Assembly (NCBI GenBank): GCA_020637675.1
Contig: JACKKD010000003.1
Location: 930,001 to 994,000 of the forward strand
Direction of reading: 5' to 3'
Length of the DNA stretch: 64,000 nucleotides
DNA from: Paracoccaceae bacterium
GTDB taxonomy: Bacteria; Pseudomonadota; Alphaproteobacteria; Rhodobacterales; Rhodobacteraceae
The stretch's first letter is position 1, and each line of letters opens with the position of its first letter. The position numbers were made by a program, and so were the translations under genes. Positions 1 to 8,353 of this stretch are shown one piece after another. The notes below the pieces were generated by a model. It did no database searches and was not told the DNA's origin. It saw nothing but the letters and a program-made list of their open reading frames with translations.

Positions 1-1
1 G

Positions 2-1066
2 ATCGACGAGGGGCGCGAGGACGAGATCCGCGAATGCATCGGCTGCAACATCTGCATCTCTTCCTGGCACGACGGGGTCTGGGTCCGCTGCACGCAGAAC
101 CCCACGGCCGGCGAGGAATGGCGGCGCGGCTGGCATCCGGAGACCGTTCGGCGGGACGGCGCGGGTTCCGTACTGGTCGTCGGCGGCGGTCCGGCGGGGC
201 TTGAGGCGGCGTTGACGCTGGGGCGGCGCGGCTTCCGGGTGACGCTGGCCGAGGCCCGACGCGAGTTCGGCGGGCGGCTTCTGTGGGAATCGCGGTTGCC
301 GGGCCTCCGGCAATGGTTCCGGGTCGTGGATTACCGGCTCGGCCAGTTGCGGCGGATGGCCAACGTGTCGCTACATGCCGAAAGCCCGATGGGGCCCGAG
401 GAGGTGCGCGACTTCGGCGCGGATCATGTCGTCGTGGCGACAGGTGCGCGCTGGACGGCGAACCTCTGCGGCGCGAACGAAATCCCCACGGTGCCGCTCG
501 TCGCTCCGCGCGTCTACACGCCCGACGACATCGCCGCCGGCGTCGCCATCGCGGGGCCGGTCGCCGTCTTCGATTTCGACAACTACTACATGGGTTCGGC
601 CATCTCCGAGCATCTGGCGGCGCAGGGGCTCCAGACGACCTATGTCACAAGCGCCGGTTCGGCGCAGGCCTGGGGCGTCATGACGAACGAGCAGCCGCAG
701 GTCCACCAGGCCTTCCGCCGGGCCGGGATCGGTTGCCGGACGCTTCAGGTCGTCGAGGGCTTCGACGGCGAGAGTCTGGCGCTTTCGCACGTCTTCAGCG
801 GCGAGCGGCAGGAAATCGCTGCGCGGTCGCTTGTGATCGTCGGCCAGAGGGAGGGTGGATCGCCGCTTTACGATGCACTTCGGGACGGCGGAGCCCCGGT
901 CGTCCTGACCGGCGATGCCAACGCGCCGGGCGCCGTCGCGCATGCGGTCTGGCAGGCGCATCGCGCGGCGCGCGAGCTTGCCGCCGCGCCCTCCGCCATC
1001 TCTGTGCGCCGCGACGCGCCCTTCGCCATGCGCGATCTCGGGCCCGGGCGGGAGGCGGCCGAATGA
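2..1066 (+). CDS. TMADH-family FAD/4Fe-4S oxidoreductase, C-terminal part (N-methyl amine demethylase-like)
   Basis: The 5' end lies outside the window; 354 residues are visible. The visible part opens with the iron-sulfur motif C12-x2-C15-x2-C18-x11-C30, followed by TQNP, the arrangement of the trimethylamine dehydrogenase / N-methylproline demethylase branch of the NADH:flavin oxidoreductases. A Rossmann motif (VVGGGPAGLEAA) near residue 60 begins the FAD/NAD(P)-binding half. The missing N-terminal half would be the FMN TIM barrel. Family members oxidatively remove N-methyl groups from tertiary amines, so demethylation of a methylated amine or amino acid is the likely role; the substrate cannot be read from this fragment. 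The stop overlaps the next start (ATGA at 1063), so the two are translationally coupled. Confidence 0.85.
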   Translation: MDEGREDEIRECIGCNICISSWHDGVWVRCTQNPTAGEEWRRGWHPETVRRDGAGSVLVVGGGPAGLEAALTLGRRGFRVTLAEARREFGGRLLWESRLPGLRQWFRVVDYRLGQLRRMANVSLHAESPMGPEEVRDFGADHVVVATGARWTANLCGANEIPTVPLVAPRVYTPDDIAAGVAIAGPVAVFDFDNYYMGSAISEHLAAQGLQTTYVTSAGSAQAWGVMTNEQPQVHQAFRRAGIGCRTLQVVEGFDGESLALSHVFSGERQEIAARSLVIVGQREGGSPLYDALRDGGAPVVLTGDANAPGAVAHAVWQAHRAARELAAAPSAISVRRDAPFAMRDLGPGREAAE

Positions 1067-2577
1067 CCCCGCGCCGACGCCAGCGTGCGGAACGCAAGGG
1101 TGGCACCATCCAGCCTGCGTTCGGCCAGCGACCGCGCCCCTACGATCCGGTGGCGGTGCTGAGTACCGATCAGGTCGCGGCGATCCACGGCGCGGGCCTC
1201 GAGATTCTGGCCCGGATCGGGATGCGGGTGCTCGACGGACACGCGCGGGGACTGTTCCGCGGCTCGGGGGCCGAGGTCGCGGGCGATATCGTGCGGCTCG
1301 ATCCCGGACTCGTGGAGGAGCGGCTCGCGACCGTCCCTGCCCGCTTCCCGCTGCACGCCCGCAACCCCGCCCATGATGTCACGGTCGGCGCCGATCTCTG
1401 CGTCTACGCCTCGGTCGGCGGGCCGGCCTATGTGATGGACAACGACCGCGGGCGGCGCGACGGCAGCTTGGCCGAGATGTGCGATTACCTGCGGCTCGTG
1501 CAGGTGCTGAACGTGATCCATCAGGAGGGCGGCGGGCCGTTCGAGCCGATGGACTTGCCCGCCAATACCCGGCATCTGGACATCTACCGCGCCCAGATCG
1601 GGCTTCTCGACAAGACATGGCAGGGCCAGACATTGGGCCGGGCGCGGACGATGGACGGAATCGAGATGGCGGCGATCGCACTCGGGACCACGCCGGAGGG
1701 ACTTGCCGAGCGACCCGCGCTTCTCGGGGTCATCAACACCAACTCGCCCCTGCAACTCGACATTCCGATGGCCGAGGGGCTGATCGCCATGGCCGAGCAT
1801 GGCCAGGCGCTCGCGATCACGCCCTTCACGCTGGCGGGCGCGATGGCTCCGGTGACGCTTGCGGGCGCGCTCGCACAGCAGCATGCCGAGGCGCTGGCCG
1901 GCATCGTCCTGACCCAGATCGTGCGACCCGGCGCGCCGGTGCTCTACGGCGGCTTCACCTCGAACGTCGACATGCGTTCGGGCGCGCCGGCCTTCGGCAC
2001 GCCGGAATATGCCAAGGCCGCCCAGGCCTCGGGCCAGCTCGCCCGGCTAGTCGGCGTGCCCTTCCGGTCCTCGAACGTCACCGCGGCGAACGAGGTCGAT
2101 GCGCAAGCGGCCTACGAAAGCCAGATGGCGCTTTGGGGCGCGCTCATGGGCGGGGCGCATCTTCTGGAGCATGGGGCAGGGTGGCTTCATGGCGGTCTGA
2201 CGGCGAGTTTCGAGAAGCTGATCCTCGATGCCGAGCTTCTGATGATGATGGATGCCTATTTCGAGCCGATCGACACCGGGCCCGAGGCGCTCGCGCTCGA
2301 TGCCATCCGCGAGGCGGGGCCGGGCGGGCATTTCTTCGGCACCGGGCACACGATGGCGCGGTACGAGACCGCGTTCCATGCGCCCCTGCTGTCGAACTGG
2401 GACAGCTACCCCACCTGGCGCGACCGCGGCGGCATCGACGCGCGGGCCCGTGCCAATGCCGTCTGGAAGGCGCTTCTGGCCGACTACGAGGAACCGAGCC
2501 TCGACCCCTCCGTCGCCGAGGCGCTGGACGATTACGTCGCCCGCCGCAAGGCCGAGGGCGGAGCACCGATGAACTGA
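1063..2577 (+). CDS. MttB-superfamily (trimethylamine methyltransferase-like) protein, non-pyrrolysine
   Basis: This 504-residue protein belongs to the MttB superfamily, whose members transfer a methyl group from quaternary or tertiary amines to a corrinoid protein. The family-typical stretch SGAPAFGTPEYA lies mid-protein. There is no in-frame amber codon, so it is not a pyrrolysine enzyme; such members act on glycine betaine, proline betaine or carnitine in other bacteria (family knowledge). The ATG at 1063 is chosen because it overlaps the preceding stop in ATGA; a longer open frame upstream reads antisense-like Arg-rich sequence. No corrinoid protein or methylcorrinoid:THF methyltransferase is encoded in the window, so either the partner is elsewhere or the chemistry differs. 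Context (demethylase, hydrolase, importer) supports methylated-amine catabolism. Confidence 0.85.
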   Translation: MTPRRRQRAERKGGTIQPAFGQRPRPYDPVAVLSTDQVAAIHGAGLEILARIGMRVLDGHARGLFRGSGAEVAGDIVRLDPGLVEERLATVPARFPLHARNPAHDVTVGADLCVYASVGGPAYVMDNDRGRRDGSLAEMCDYLRLVQVLNVIHQEGGGPFEPMDLPANTRHLDIYRAQIGLLDKTWQGQTLGRARTMDGIEMAAIALGTTPEGLAERPALLGVINTNSPLQLDIPMAEGLIAMAEHGQALAITPFTLAGAMAPVTLAGALAQQHAEALAGIVLTQIVRPGAPVLYGGFTSNVDMRSGAPAFGTPEYAKAAQASGQLARLVGVPFRSSNVTAANEVDAQAAYESQMALWGALMGGAHLLEHGAGWLHGGLTASFEKLILDAELLMMMDAYFEPIDTGPEALALDAIREAGPGGHFFGTGHTMARYETAFHAPLLSNWDSYPTWRDRGGIDARARANAVWKALLADYEEPSLDPSVAEALDDYVARRKAEGGAPMN

Positions 2578-2584
2578 GGCGAGT

Positions 2585-4603
2585 ATGACACCGATCCGCA
2601 AGACATTCCCCCACGAGGTCGAGATCGTCGAGAACCTCTTCGTGCCGATGCCCGACGGCACGCGGCTGGCGGCGAAGCTCTGGCGGCCGCGGGGGGCGGG
2701 GCCGGTGCCCGCGATCCTCGAATACCTGCCCTATCGCAAGCGCGAGGGGACAAGGGCCCGCGACCAGAAGATGCACGCGTGGCTGGCCGGTCACGGCTAT
2801 GCCTGCGTCAGGCTCGACATTCGCGGCACCGGCGACAGCGAGGGGCTGATCGACGACGAATACACCGAGCAGGAAATCCGCGACGGCGGCGACGCCATTG
2901 CCTGGATCGCCGCGCAGGACTGGTGCGACGGGCAGGTGGCGATGTACGGGATTTCATGGGGCGGGTTCAACGGCCTCCAGATCGCGGCGCGCCGGCCACC
3001 GGCGCTGAAGACGATCATCACCGTCGGCTCTACGGACGACCGCTATGCCACCGACATCCACTGGGTCGGCGGCTGCCTGTCGAAGGACAATTTCGACTGG
3101 TCGGCGACGATGTTCGCCCATAACGACCTGCCGCCCGACCCCGAGATCGTCGGGCCGGCGTGGCGCGCGATGTGGCAGTCCCGGATGCGCCACAACAGCC
3201 CGTGGATCCTGCACTGGCTCGCCCATCAGCGCCGCGACGGCTACTGGAAGCACGGCTCGGTCTGCGAGGATTTCTCGCGCATCTCGATCCCGGTTCTTGC
3301 GGTCTCCGGTTGGGCCGACAACTATTCCGAAAGCGTGCCGCGCCTTCTTGCGGGGCTTTCCGGTCCCCGGCGCGGGCTGATCGGGCCATGGGCGCATTCC
3401 TTCCCTCACGACGTGACCGTGAAGCCCGCGATCGGCTGGCTGCAGGAGGTCAGGCGCTGGTGCGACCACTGGATGAAGGGAACGCCGGGCGGGGTCATGG
3501 GCGACCCGATGTACCGGGTCTGGATGCAGGAGAGCGTGGCGCCCTCGACCTGCTACCGCGAGCGTCCGGGCCGTTGGGTGGCCGAGGCGGTGTGGCCCTC
3601 GCCGCGCATCGAGCACCGGGTGCTTCACCTCAATCCGCGCGGCCGGCTTGACGATCACGCGGGCGCGGCGGCGGGTGTCGCGATCGCGTCGCCTCTCTGG
3701 GTCGGGCTCGCCGCCGGCGAGGTCGGGCGCTACGGCGACGACGCCGAATGGCCGACCGACCAGCGCGAGGATGACGGCGGTTCGCTCGTATTCGTGACCG
3801 AGCCCTTGGCCGAGCGAACCGAGATACTCGGGGCACCGCAGTTGCACCTGCGCTTTTCCTGCGACAGGCCCCTCGCGCTCGTCGCGGTGCGGCTCAACGA
3901 TGTCATGCCGGACGGAAGGTCCACCAGGGTGACGCTCGGCTGCCTCAACCTCACCCACCGCGACAGCCACGAACAAGCGAAAGCTCTTGTGCCAGGGCAG
4001 GTTTACGACGCGGTGATCGACCTCGACGACATCGCCCATGCCTTCCCGGCCGGCCACCGCATCGCGGTCTCGCTGTCGACGACCTACTGGCCGATCTGCT
4101 GGCCCTCGCCGGAACTGGCGACGCTAACCGTCATGACGGGCGAAAGCAGGCTCGAGTTGCCGGTCCGCCCGCCCGATCCCGCCGACGCCGCCTTGCGCGC
4201 CTTCGACCCGCCCGAGATGGCCGCGCCGCCGCCCTCGGTCGATCTGCCGGTCGAGACCCGGGTGCGCCGGTCCGTCCGCCGCGATCTTCCGACAGGAGAA
4301 ATGGTCGTCGACTTCCCGCGCTGGACCTCCGCGCGCGAGATGCCCGACATCGGCCAGACCGTCACCGCCGACGCCGTCGCCCGCTACCGCATCATCGACG
4401 GCGATCCCCTCTCGGCCAGCTGTGAGACCGAGGCGAACGTGGCCATCCACCGCAAGGACGGCGTCTTCGGCCATCACTCCACGGGCGGCCTCACATGCGA
4501 CGCCACCCATTTCCGTGTCGAGATGCGGCTTCGCGTCACCGAGAACGGCGCGACGATCTTCGAGCGCCAATGGGACGAGAGGATCCCGCGCGACCATGTC
4601 TGA
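2585..4603 (+). CDS. CocE/NonD family serine hydrolase (X-Pro dipeptidyl-peptidase-like)
   Basis: This 672-residue alpha/beta hydrolase of the CocE/NonD (peptidase S15) family has a readable triad. The nucleophile is Ser124 in YGISWGG, the acid Asp245 in SGWAD, and the base His271 in IGPWAH. The C-terminal third (about residues 390-560) fits the jelly-roll domain of X-Pro dipeptidyl-peptidases and cocaine esterase. No signal peptide is evident, so it probably acts in the cytoplasm on an imported compound. It starts 7 nt after the MttB-like gene and is followed after 21 nt by the importer. Family members hydrolyse esters or prolyl amides, so it may release the methylated amine from an acyl or peptidyl conjugate; that link is inference. 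Confidence 0.85.
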   Translation: MTPIRKTFPHEVEIVENLFVPMPDGTRLAAKLWRPRGAGPVPAILEYLPYRKREGTRARDQKMHAWLAGHGYACVRLDIRGTGDSEGLIDDEYTEQEIRDGGDAIAWIAAQDWCDGQVAMYGISWGGFNGLQIAARRPPALKTIITVGSTDDRYATDIHWVGGCLSKDNFDWSATMFAHNDLPPDPEIVGPAWRAMWQSRMRHNSPWILHWLAHQRRDGYWKHGSVCEDFSRISIPVLAVSGWADNYSESVPRLLAGLSGPRRGLIGPWAHSFPHDVTVKPAIGWLQEVRRWCDHWMKGTPGGVMGDPMYRVWMQESVAPSTCYRERPGRWVAEAVWPSPRIEHRVLHLNPRGRLDDHAGAAAGVAIASPLWVGLAAGEVGRYGDDAEWPTDQREDDGGSLVFVTEPLAERTEILGAPQLHLRFSCDRPLALVAVRLNDVMPDGRSTRVTLGCLNLTHRDSHEQAKALVPGQVYDAVIDLDDIAHAFPAGHRIAVSLSTTYWPICWPSPELATLTVMTGESRLELPVRPPDPADAALRAFDPPEMAAPPPSVDLPVETRVRRSVRRDLPTGEMVVDFPRWTSAREMPDIGQTVTADAVARYRIIDGDPLSASCETEANVAIHRKDGVFGHHSTGGLTCDATHFRVEMRLRVTENGATIFERQWDERIPRDHV

Positions 4604-4624
4604 AAGGGAGCGACAGGCGCGGAG

Positions 4625-5575
4625 ATGCTGAGATACGCCGTCAAGCGCATCGCCCTCGCCGTCGTGATCCTCTTCACGGTGATGCTGGCGATGTACGCGA
4701 TGGTCTTCCTGGTTCCGGGCGATCCGGCTTCTCTGGCGCTGGGGCCGCGGGCGACGCCGGAGCTGAAGGCGCTGCTTCGCGAGCGGATGGGGCTTGACGA
4801 GCCCGTGTTGTGGCAGGTCTGGCATTTCTTTCGCAATGCCGTGACCGGCGACCTCGGCTACGATGTCTGGTCGAAGCGGCCGGTGCTGGACCAGATCCTC
4901 GAGTTCTTTCCCAACACGCTGATCCTCGGCGTCGCCGCGCTCGGCTGGGCGCTGGCCCTCGGCATCGCGCTGGGCGCTGCGGCGGTGGTCTGGCGGGACA
5001 CGGCGGCGGACCGTCTGCTCGGGGTGCTGTCGGTCGGGCTGATCTCCATACCTGCCTTTGTCGTCGCGATCTATGCCATCCTGATCTTCGCGGTCTGGCT
5101 GCGCTGGCTGCCGGCGATCGGCGCGGGAACGCCCGGCGATCCGGCAAGCCAGGCCCGCGCGCTGATCCTGCCTGCCTTCGCTCTCGGCATCGGCTGGGTC
5201 GGCTACCTCGCGCGCCTGGTGCGCGCCTCGCTTCTGGAAGTCATGGGCGAGAACCACATCCGCACCGCGCGTGCCTTCGGCCTGCCGGAACGCCGGGTCG
5301 TGCTTCGGTACGGGCTGCGGGTTGCGATCATCCCGACCATCGCGCTCCTCGCCGTCGGGCTCGGCTCGATCCTGTCGAGCGCGGTCTTCGTCGAGACGGT
5401 GTTCGGCCGGCCCGGCATCGGCACGCTGATCACCGGCGCGGTGCAGAAGCGGAACTACCCCGTCGTGATGGGTACGGTCCTCTTCATGACCGCCTTCTAC
5501 CTCTTCGTCGTCACCGCCGCCGACCTCCTGATCGCGCGGCTCGACCCGCGGGTGCGCGATGTCTTCCGGCGGTAG
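4625..5575 (+). CDS. Dpp/Opp-type ABC transporter permease 1 (DppB-like)
   Basis: This 316-residue inner-membrane permease is of the peptide/opine/nickel ABC class. It has an N-terminal transmembrane helix, a periplasmic segment carrying the family stretch LVPGDPA near residue 35, then the core helices of BPD_transp_1. The cytoplasmic EAA-type loop reads ARAFGLPERRVVLRYGLR around residue 215, the docking site for the ATPases. It partners with the DppC-like permease, whose ATG lies 17 nt inside this gene's 3' end. The substrate class (di- or oligopeptides, opines, quaternary amine conjugates) is not decided by the permease alone. Confidence 0.88.
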   Translation: MLRYAVKRIALAVVILFTVMLAMYAMVFLVPGDPASLALGPRATPELKALLRERMGLDEPVLWQVWHFFRNAVTGDLGYDVWSKRPVLDQILEFFPNTLILGVAALGWALALGIALGAAAVVWRDTAADRLLGVLSVGLISIPAFVVAIYAILIFAVWLRWLPAIGAGTPGDPASQARALILPAFALGIGWVGYLARLVRASLLEVMGENHIRTARAFGLPERRVVLRYGLRVAIIPTIALLAVGLGSILSSAVFVETVFGRPGIGTLITGAVQKRNYPVVMGTVLFMTAFYLFVVTAADLLIARLDPRVRDVFRR

Positions 5576-6416
5576 GTTCAGGGCGCTTCGCGCGCTTCTG
5601 TCCGACCCGATGGGGGCGCTCGGCCTTGGGCTCGTTCTCCTCTTTGTCGTCATGGCGCTCTTCGCGCCCTGGGTGGCGCCGGCCGACCCGATCAAGCTGA
5701 ACGTGGCCGAGAAGTTCCAGCCGCCGTCGCTTGCCCATCTGGCGGGCACCGACCAGCTTGGCCGCGACCTTCTGTCCCGGATCGTCTACGGGGCGCGGAC
5801 GGCTCTCGCGATCGCGCTGACGGCGGTCGGGCTCGCCGGAGTCGGCGGGCTGATTCTCGGCATGATCGCGGGGTTCGGGCCGCGCTGGCTGGATGCGGTT
5901 CTGGTCCTGCTGTTCGACTCGATGTCCTCGCTGCCGATGATCATGTTCGCGCTCGCCGTCATCACCATCGTCGGGCCAGGCACCGGGACGCTGATCCTCG
6001 TCGTCGTCCTCGTCTCGATCCCCGCCTACGCGCGGCTGATCCGCGCCCAGACGCTTGCACTTTCGGGGGCGGATTTCATCGTCGCGGAGCGTGCGATGGG
6101 CGCCTCGTCGGCGCGCATCCTCTTCCGCCACCTTCTGCCGAACGTGGTCGGACCGCTACTCATCCTCCTGTCGATGGACGTGCCGGTGGTGATCATGCTG
6201 GAGGCGGGACTTTCCTACCTCAACCTCGGGGTTCGTCCGCCGACGCCCTCCTGGGGCAATATCCTCTATGACGGCTACACCTCGATCCGCGCGGCACCCC
6301 ACATGGTGGTGATCGCGGGCCTGCCGCTCGTGCTCTCGACCCTCGGCTTCACCTTCCTTGGCGAGGGCCTGCGCGACGCGCTCGACCCCAGGCTGAGGCG
6401 GAGGGTGGCAGGATGA
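5559..6416 (+). CDS. Dpp/Opp-type ABC transporter permease 2 (DppC-like)
   Basis: This 285-residue permease is the DppC partner of the upstream DppB-like protein. It has a short cytoplasmic N-terminus, a first helix (about residues 20-40), and the family motif AGTDQLGRDLLSRIVYGAR around residue 65-85 that precedes the core transport domain. The EAA loop appears as AERAMGASSARILFRHLLP. The start overlaps the previous gene by 17 nt and its TGA overlaps the next ATG (ATGA at 6413), as expected for a complex made in fixed ratio. It acts in the inner membrane. Confidence 0.88.
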   Translation: MSSGGRFRALRALLSDPMGALGLGLVLLFVVMALFAPWVAPADPIKLNVAEKFQPPSLAHLAGTDQLGRDLLSRIVYGARTALAIALTAVGLAGVGGLILGMIAGFGPRWLDAVLVLLFDSMSSLPMIMFALAVITIVGPGTGTLILVVVLVSIPAYARLIRAQTLALSGADFIVAERAMGASSARILFRHLLPNVVGPLLILLSMDVPVVIMLEAGLSYLNLGVRPPTPSWGNILYDGYTSIRAAPHMVVIAGLPLVLSTLGFTFLGEGLRDALDPRLRRRVAG

Positions 6417-7384
6417 GCGAACCCGTTCTCTCGGTCGAGAACCTGTCGCTTCGCTATCGCGTGGCAGGCGGCGCGGTCGCGGCGCTGCGGAACGTGAGCC
6501 TGTCGGTCCGTCAGGGCGAGGTGCTGGGGATCGCGGGCGAAAGCGGCTGCGGCAAGTCATCGCTTGCGGCGGCGATGATCGACCTTGCGGGTGCGAATGC
6601 CGAAGTGACCGCCGGTGCGATCCGGCTGAGGGGCCAGGACATCCTTCGGCTCGACCAGGCGGCGCGGAGGCGGCTGCGCGGACGCGAGATCGCCATGGTC
6701 TTCCAGGACCCGATGACGGCATTCAACCCGGTCCTCACGGTGGGCGCGCAGCTTGTCGATTTCCAGTTCAACCTCGACGGCGTGCCGGGGCGCGAGAAAC
6801 GGGCGCGGGCGCGGGACATGCTGGCCCGCGTCGGCCTGTCAGACCCCGACCTCGTGATGGGCCGCTATCCGCACGAGCTTTCGGGGGGGATGCGCCAGCG
6901 CGCGGCCATCGCGGCAGCGCTCCTTATGCGGCCCGCCGTGCTGATCGCGGACGAGCCGACCACCGCGCTCGACGTCACGATGGAGGCGCAGATCATCCAT
7001 CTCTTGCGCGAACTTCGGGCGCAATACGGCTGTGCCATCGTCATCGTGACGCACCACCTGGGGGTGATTGCCGAACTCTGCGATCGGGTGGCGGTGATGT
7101 ATGCCGGCGAGGTGGTGGAGGAAGCTCCGGTGGACGAGCTCTTTCACGACCCCCGCCATCCGTATACCCGCGCTCTCATCGCCTGCGATCCGGCACGGAT
7201 CGGGAAAGCGACAGGGCGGCTTCCCGCCATCGGCGGGCGGCTGCCGGACCTTTCGGATCCGCCTCCGGGCTGCGCCTTCGCCGCGCGCTGCGGGATCGCC
7301 ACCGACCGCTGCCGGACGGTGCCGCCGCCCAGGGTGGCGCCCGGGGCCGACCGCGGCGTGCTCTGCCACGAGGCCGCGCCATGA
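6413..7384 (+). CDS. Oligopeptide-type ABC transporter ATPase 1 (DppD-like)
   Basis: This 323-residue ATPase has a Walker A motif (GESGCGKSS, about residues 42-50), a Q-loop, the signature LSGGMRQRAAIAAAL, a Walker B with LIADEPTTALD, and the H-loop VIVTHHLG. The C-terminal extension contains the OppD/DppD signature with spaced cysteines (GCAFAARCGIATDRC). In characterised family members this extension can bind an Fe-S cluster; whether it does here is unknown. It energises import together with the next gene, with which it shares an ATGA overlap at 7381. Confidence 0.9.
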   Translation: MSEPVLSVENLSLRYRVAGGAVAALRNVSLSVRQGEVLGIAGESGCGKSSLAAAMIDLAGANAEVTAGAIRLRGQDILRLDQAARRRLRGREIAMVFQDPMTAFNPVLTVGAQLVDFQFNLDGVPGREKRARARDMLARVGLSDPDLVMGRYPHELSGGMRQRAAIAAALLMRPAVLIADEPTTALDVTMEAQIIHLLRELRAQYGCAIVIVTHHLGVIAELCDRVAVMYAGEVVEEAPVDELFHDPRHPYTRALIACDPARIGKATGRLPAIGGRLPDLSDPPPGCAFAARCGIATDRCRTVPPPRVAPGADRGVLCHEAAP

Positions 7385-8352
7385 CCGCGCTCCTGTCGGT
7401 CCGGGATCTCGCGGTGGACCTGCCGCTTGGCCGCTGGTTCGGGGGGGGCGCGCGTGCCTTGAACATTCTCGCAGGCGTGACGATGGACCTTCAGCCGGGC
7501 CGGACATTGGGACTTGTCGGGGAAAGCGGGTCGGGCAAGACGACGCTGGCCCGCGCGATCCTCGGGCTTCAGCCGGTCAGCGGCGGCACGCTCCGCTTCG
7601 ACGGGGCCGAGTTGCGGCGGTCCGCGGACTTCCGCGCGATCCGCCGCCGCACCGCGCTGATGTTCCAGGATGCGACCGCCTCGCTTTCGCCGCGCATGAC
7701 AGTGGGCGAGGCGGTGACCGAGCCCTTCGTCATCCATGGCATCAGGATCGCGAGCCGTCGCGGCAAGGCGGCGGAACTGCTGGCCGAGGTCGGTCTGCCG
7801 GCGGAGATGGCGGCGCGCTATCCGCACGAGCTTTCCGGCGGGCAGGCGCGGCGGGTGGGCGTGGCCCGCGCGCTGGCTCTGAAGCCCTCGCTCGTGATCG
7901 CCGACGAGCCGACGGCGGGGCTCGACGTCTCGGTGCAGGCCGAAATCCTCAACCTGATGGCCGACCTGAAGGACCGTCACGGCCTGAGCTATCTGGTCAT
8001 CACCCACAACCTCGCGCTGGTTCGTCACGTCGCCGACCGCATCGCGGTTCTCTACCTCGGCCGGCTGGTGGAGACCGGCCCGACCCGTGCCATCTTCGCC
8101 GGGCCGGGCCATCCCTATACTAGGAGCCTGATCGCGGCGGAGCCGAAGCCCGACCCGCGCCAGCGCCGGACCGATCTGGCGATCCGCGGCGAGATACCGG
8201 GCATCCTCAGACGCCCCCCGGGCTGCGAGTTCCACACGCGCTGTCCCGTCGCGCGCGACATCTGCCGCAGCGCCGCCCCGGCGCTGCACGACCTCGGCCC
8301 CGGGCACAGCGTCCGGTGCCATTTCCCGGAAACCACAAGCAAGGGAGGATGA
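7381..8352 (+). CDS. Oligopeptide-type ABC transporter ATPase 2 (DppF-like)
   Basis: This 323-residue second ATPase has Walker A GESGSGKTT (about residues 42-50), the signature ELSGGQARRVGVARAL and Walker B VIADEPTAGLD, with the C-terminal oligopeptide-ABC cysteine pattern (GCEFHTRCPVARDIC). Two different ATPases are normal for Dpp/Opp importers. Its stop is followed after 1 nt by the binding-protein ATG; GGGAGGATGAG around 8344 serves as ribosome binding site for that next gene. Confidence 0.9.
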   Translation: MTALLSVRDLAVDLPLGRWFGGGARALNILAGVTMDLQPGRTLGLVGESGSGKTTLARAILGLQPVSGGTLRFDGAELRRSADFRAIRRRTALMFQDATASLSPRMTVGEAVTEPFVIHGIRIASRRGKAAELLAEVGLPAEMAARYPHELSGGQARRVGVARALALKPSLVIADEPTAGLDVSVQAEILNLMADLKDRHGLSYLVITHNLALVRHVADRIAVLYLGRLVETGPTRAIFAGPGHPYTRSLIAAEPKPDPRQRRTDLAIRGEIPGILRRPPGCEFHTRCPVARDICRSAAPALHDLGPGHSVRCHFPETTSKGG

Positions 8353-8353
8353 G

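Noticed and set aside
1063..2577. Pyrrolysine-containing trimethylamine methyltransferase
   Set aside because: No in-frame TAG interrupts the gene and no pyl genes are in the window.
4124..5749. A 541-codon minus-strand frame over the hydrolase and permease genes
   Set aside because: It is rich in His/Asp/Arg/Gln with no family features, and the + strand has well-supported genes.
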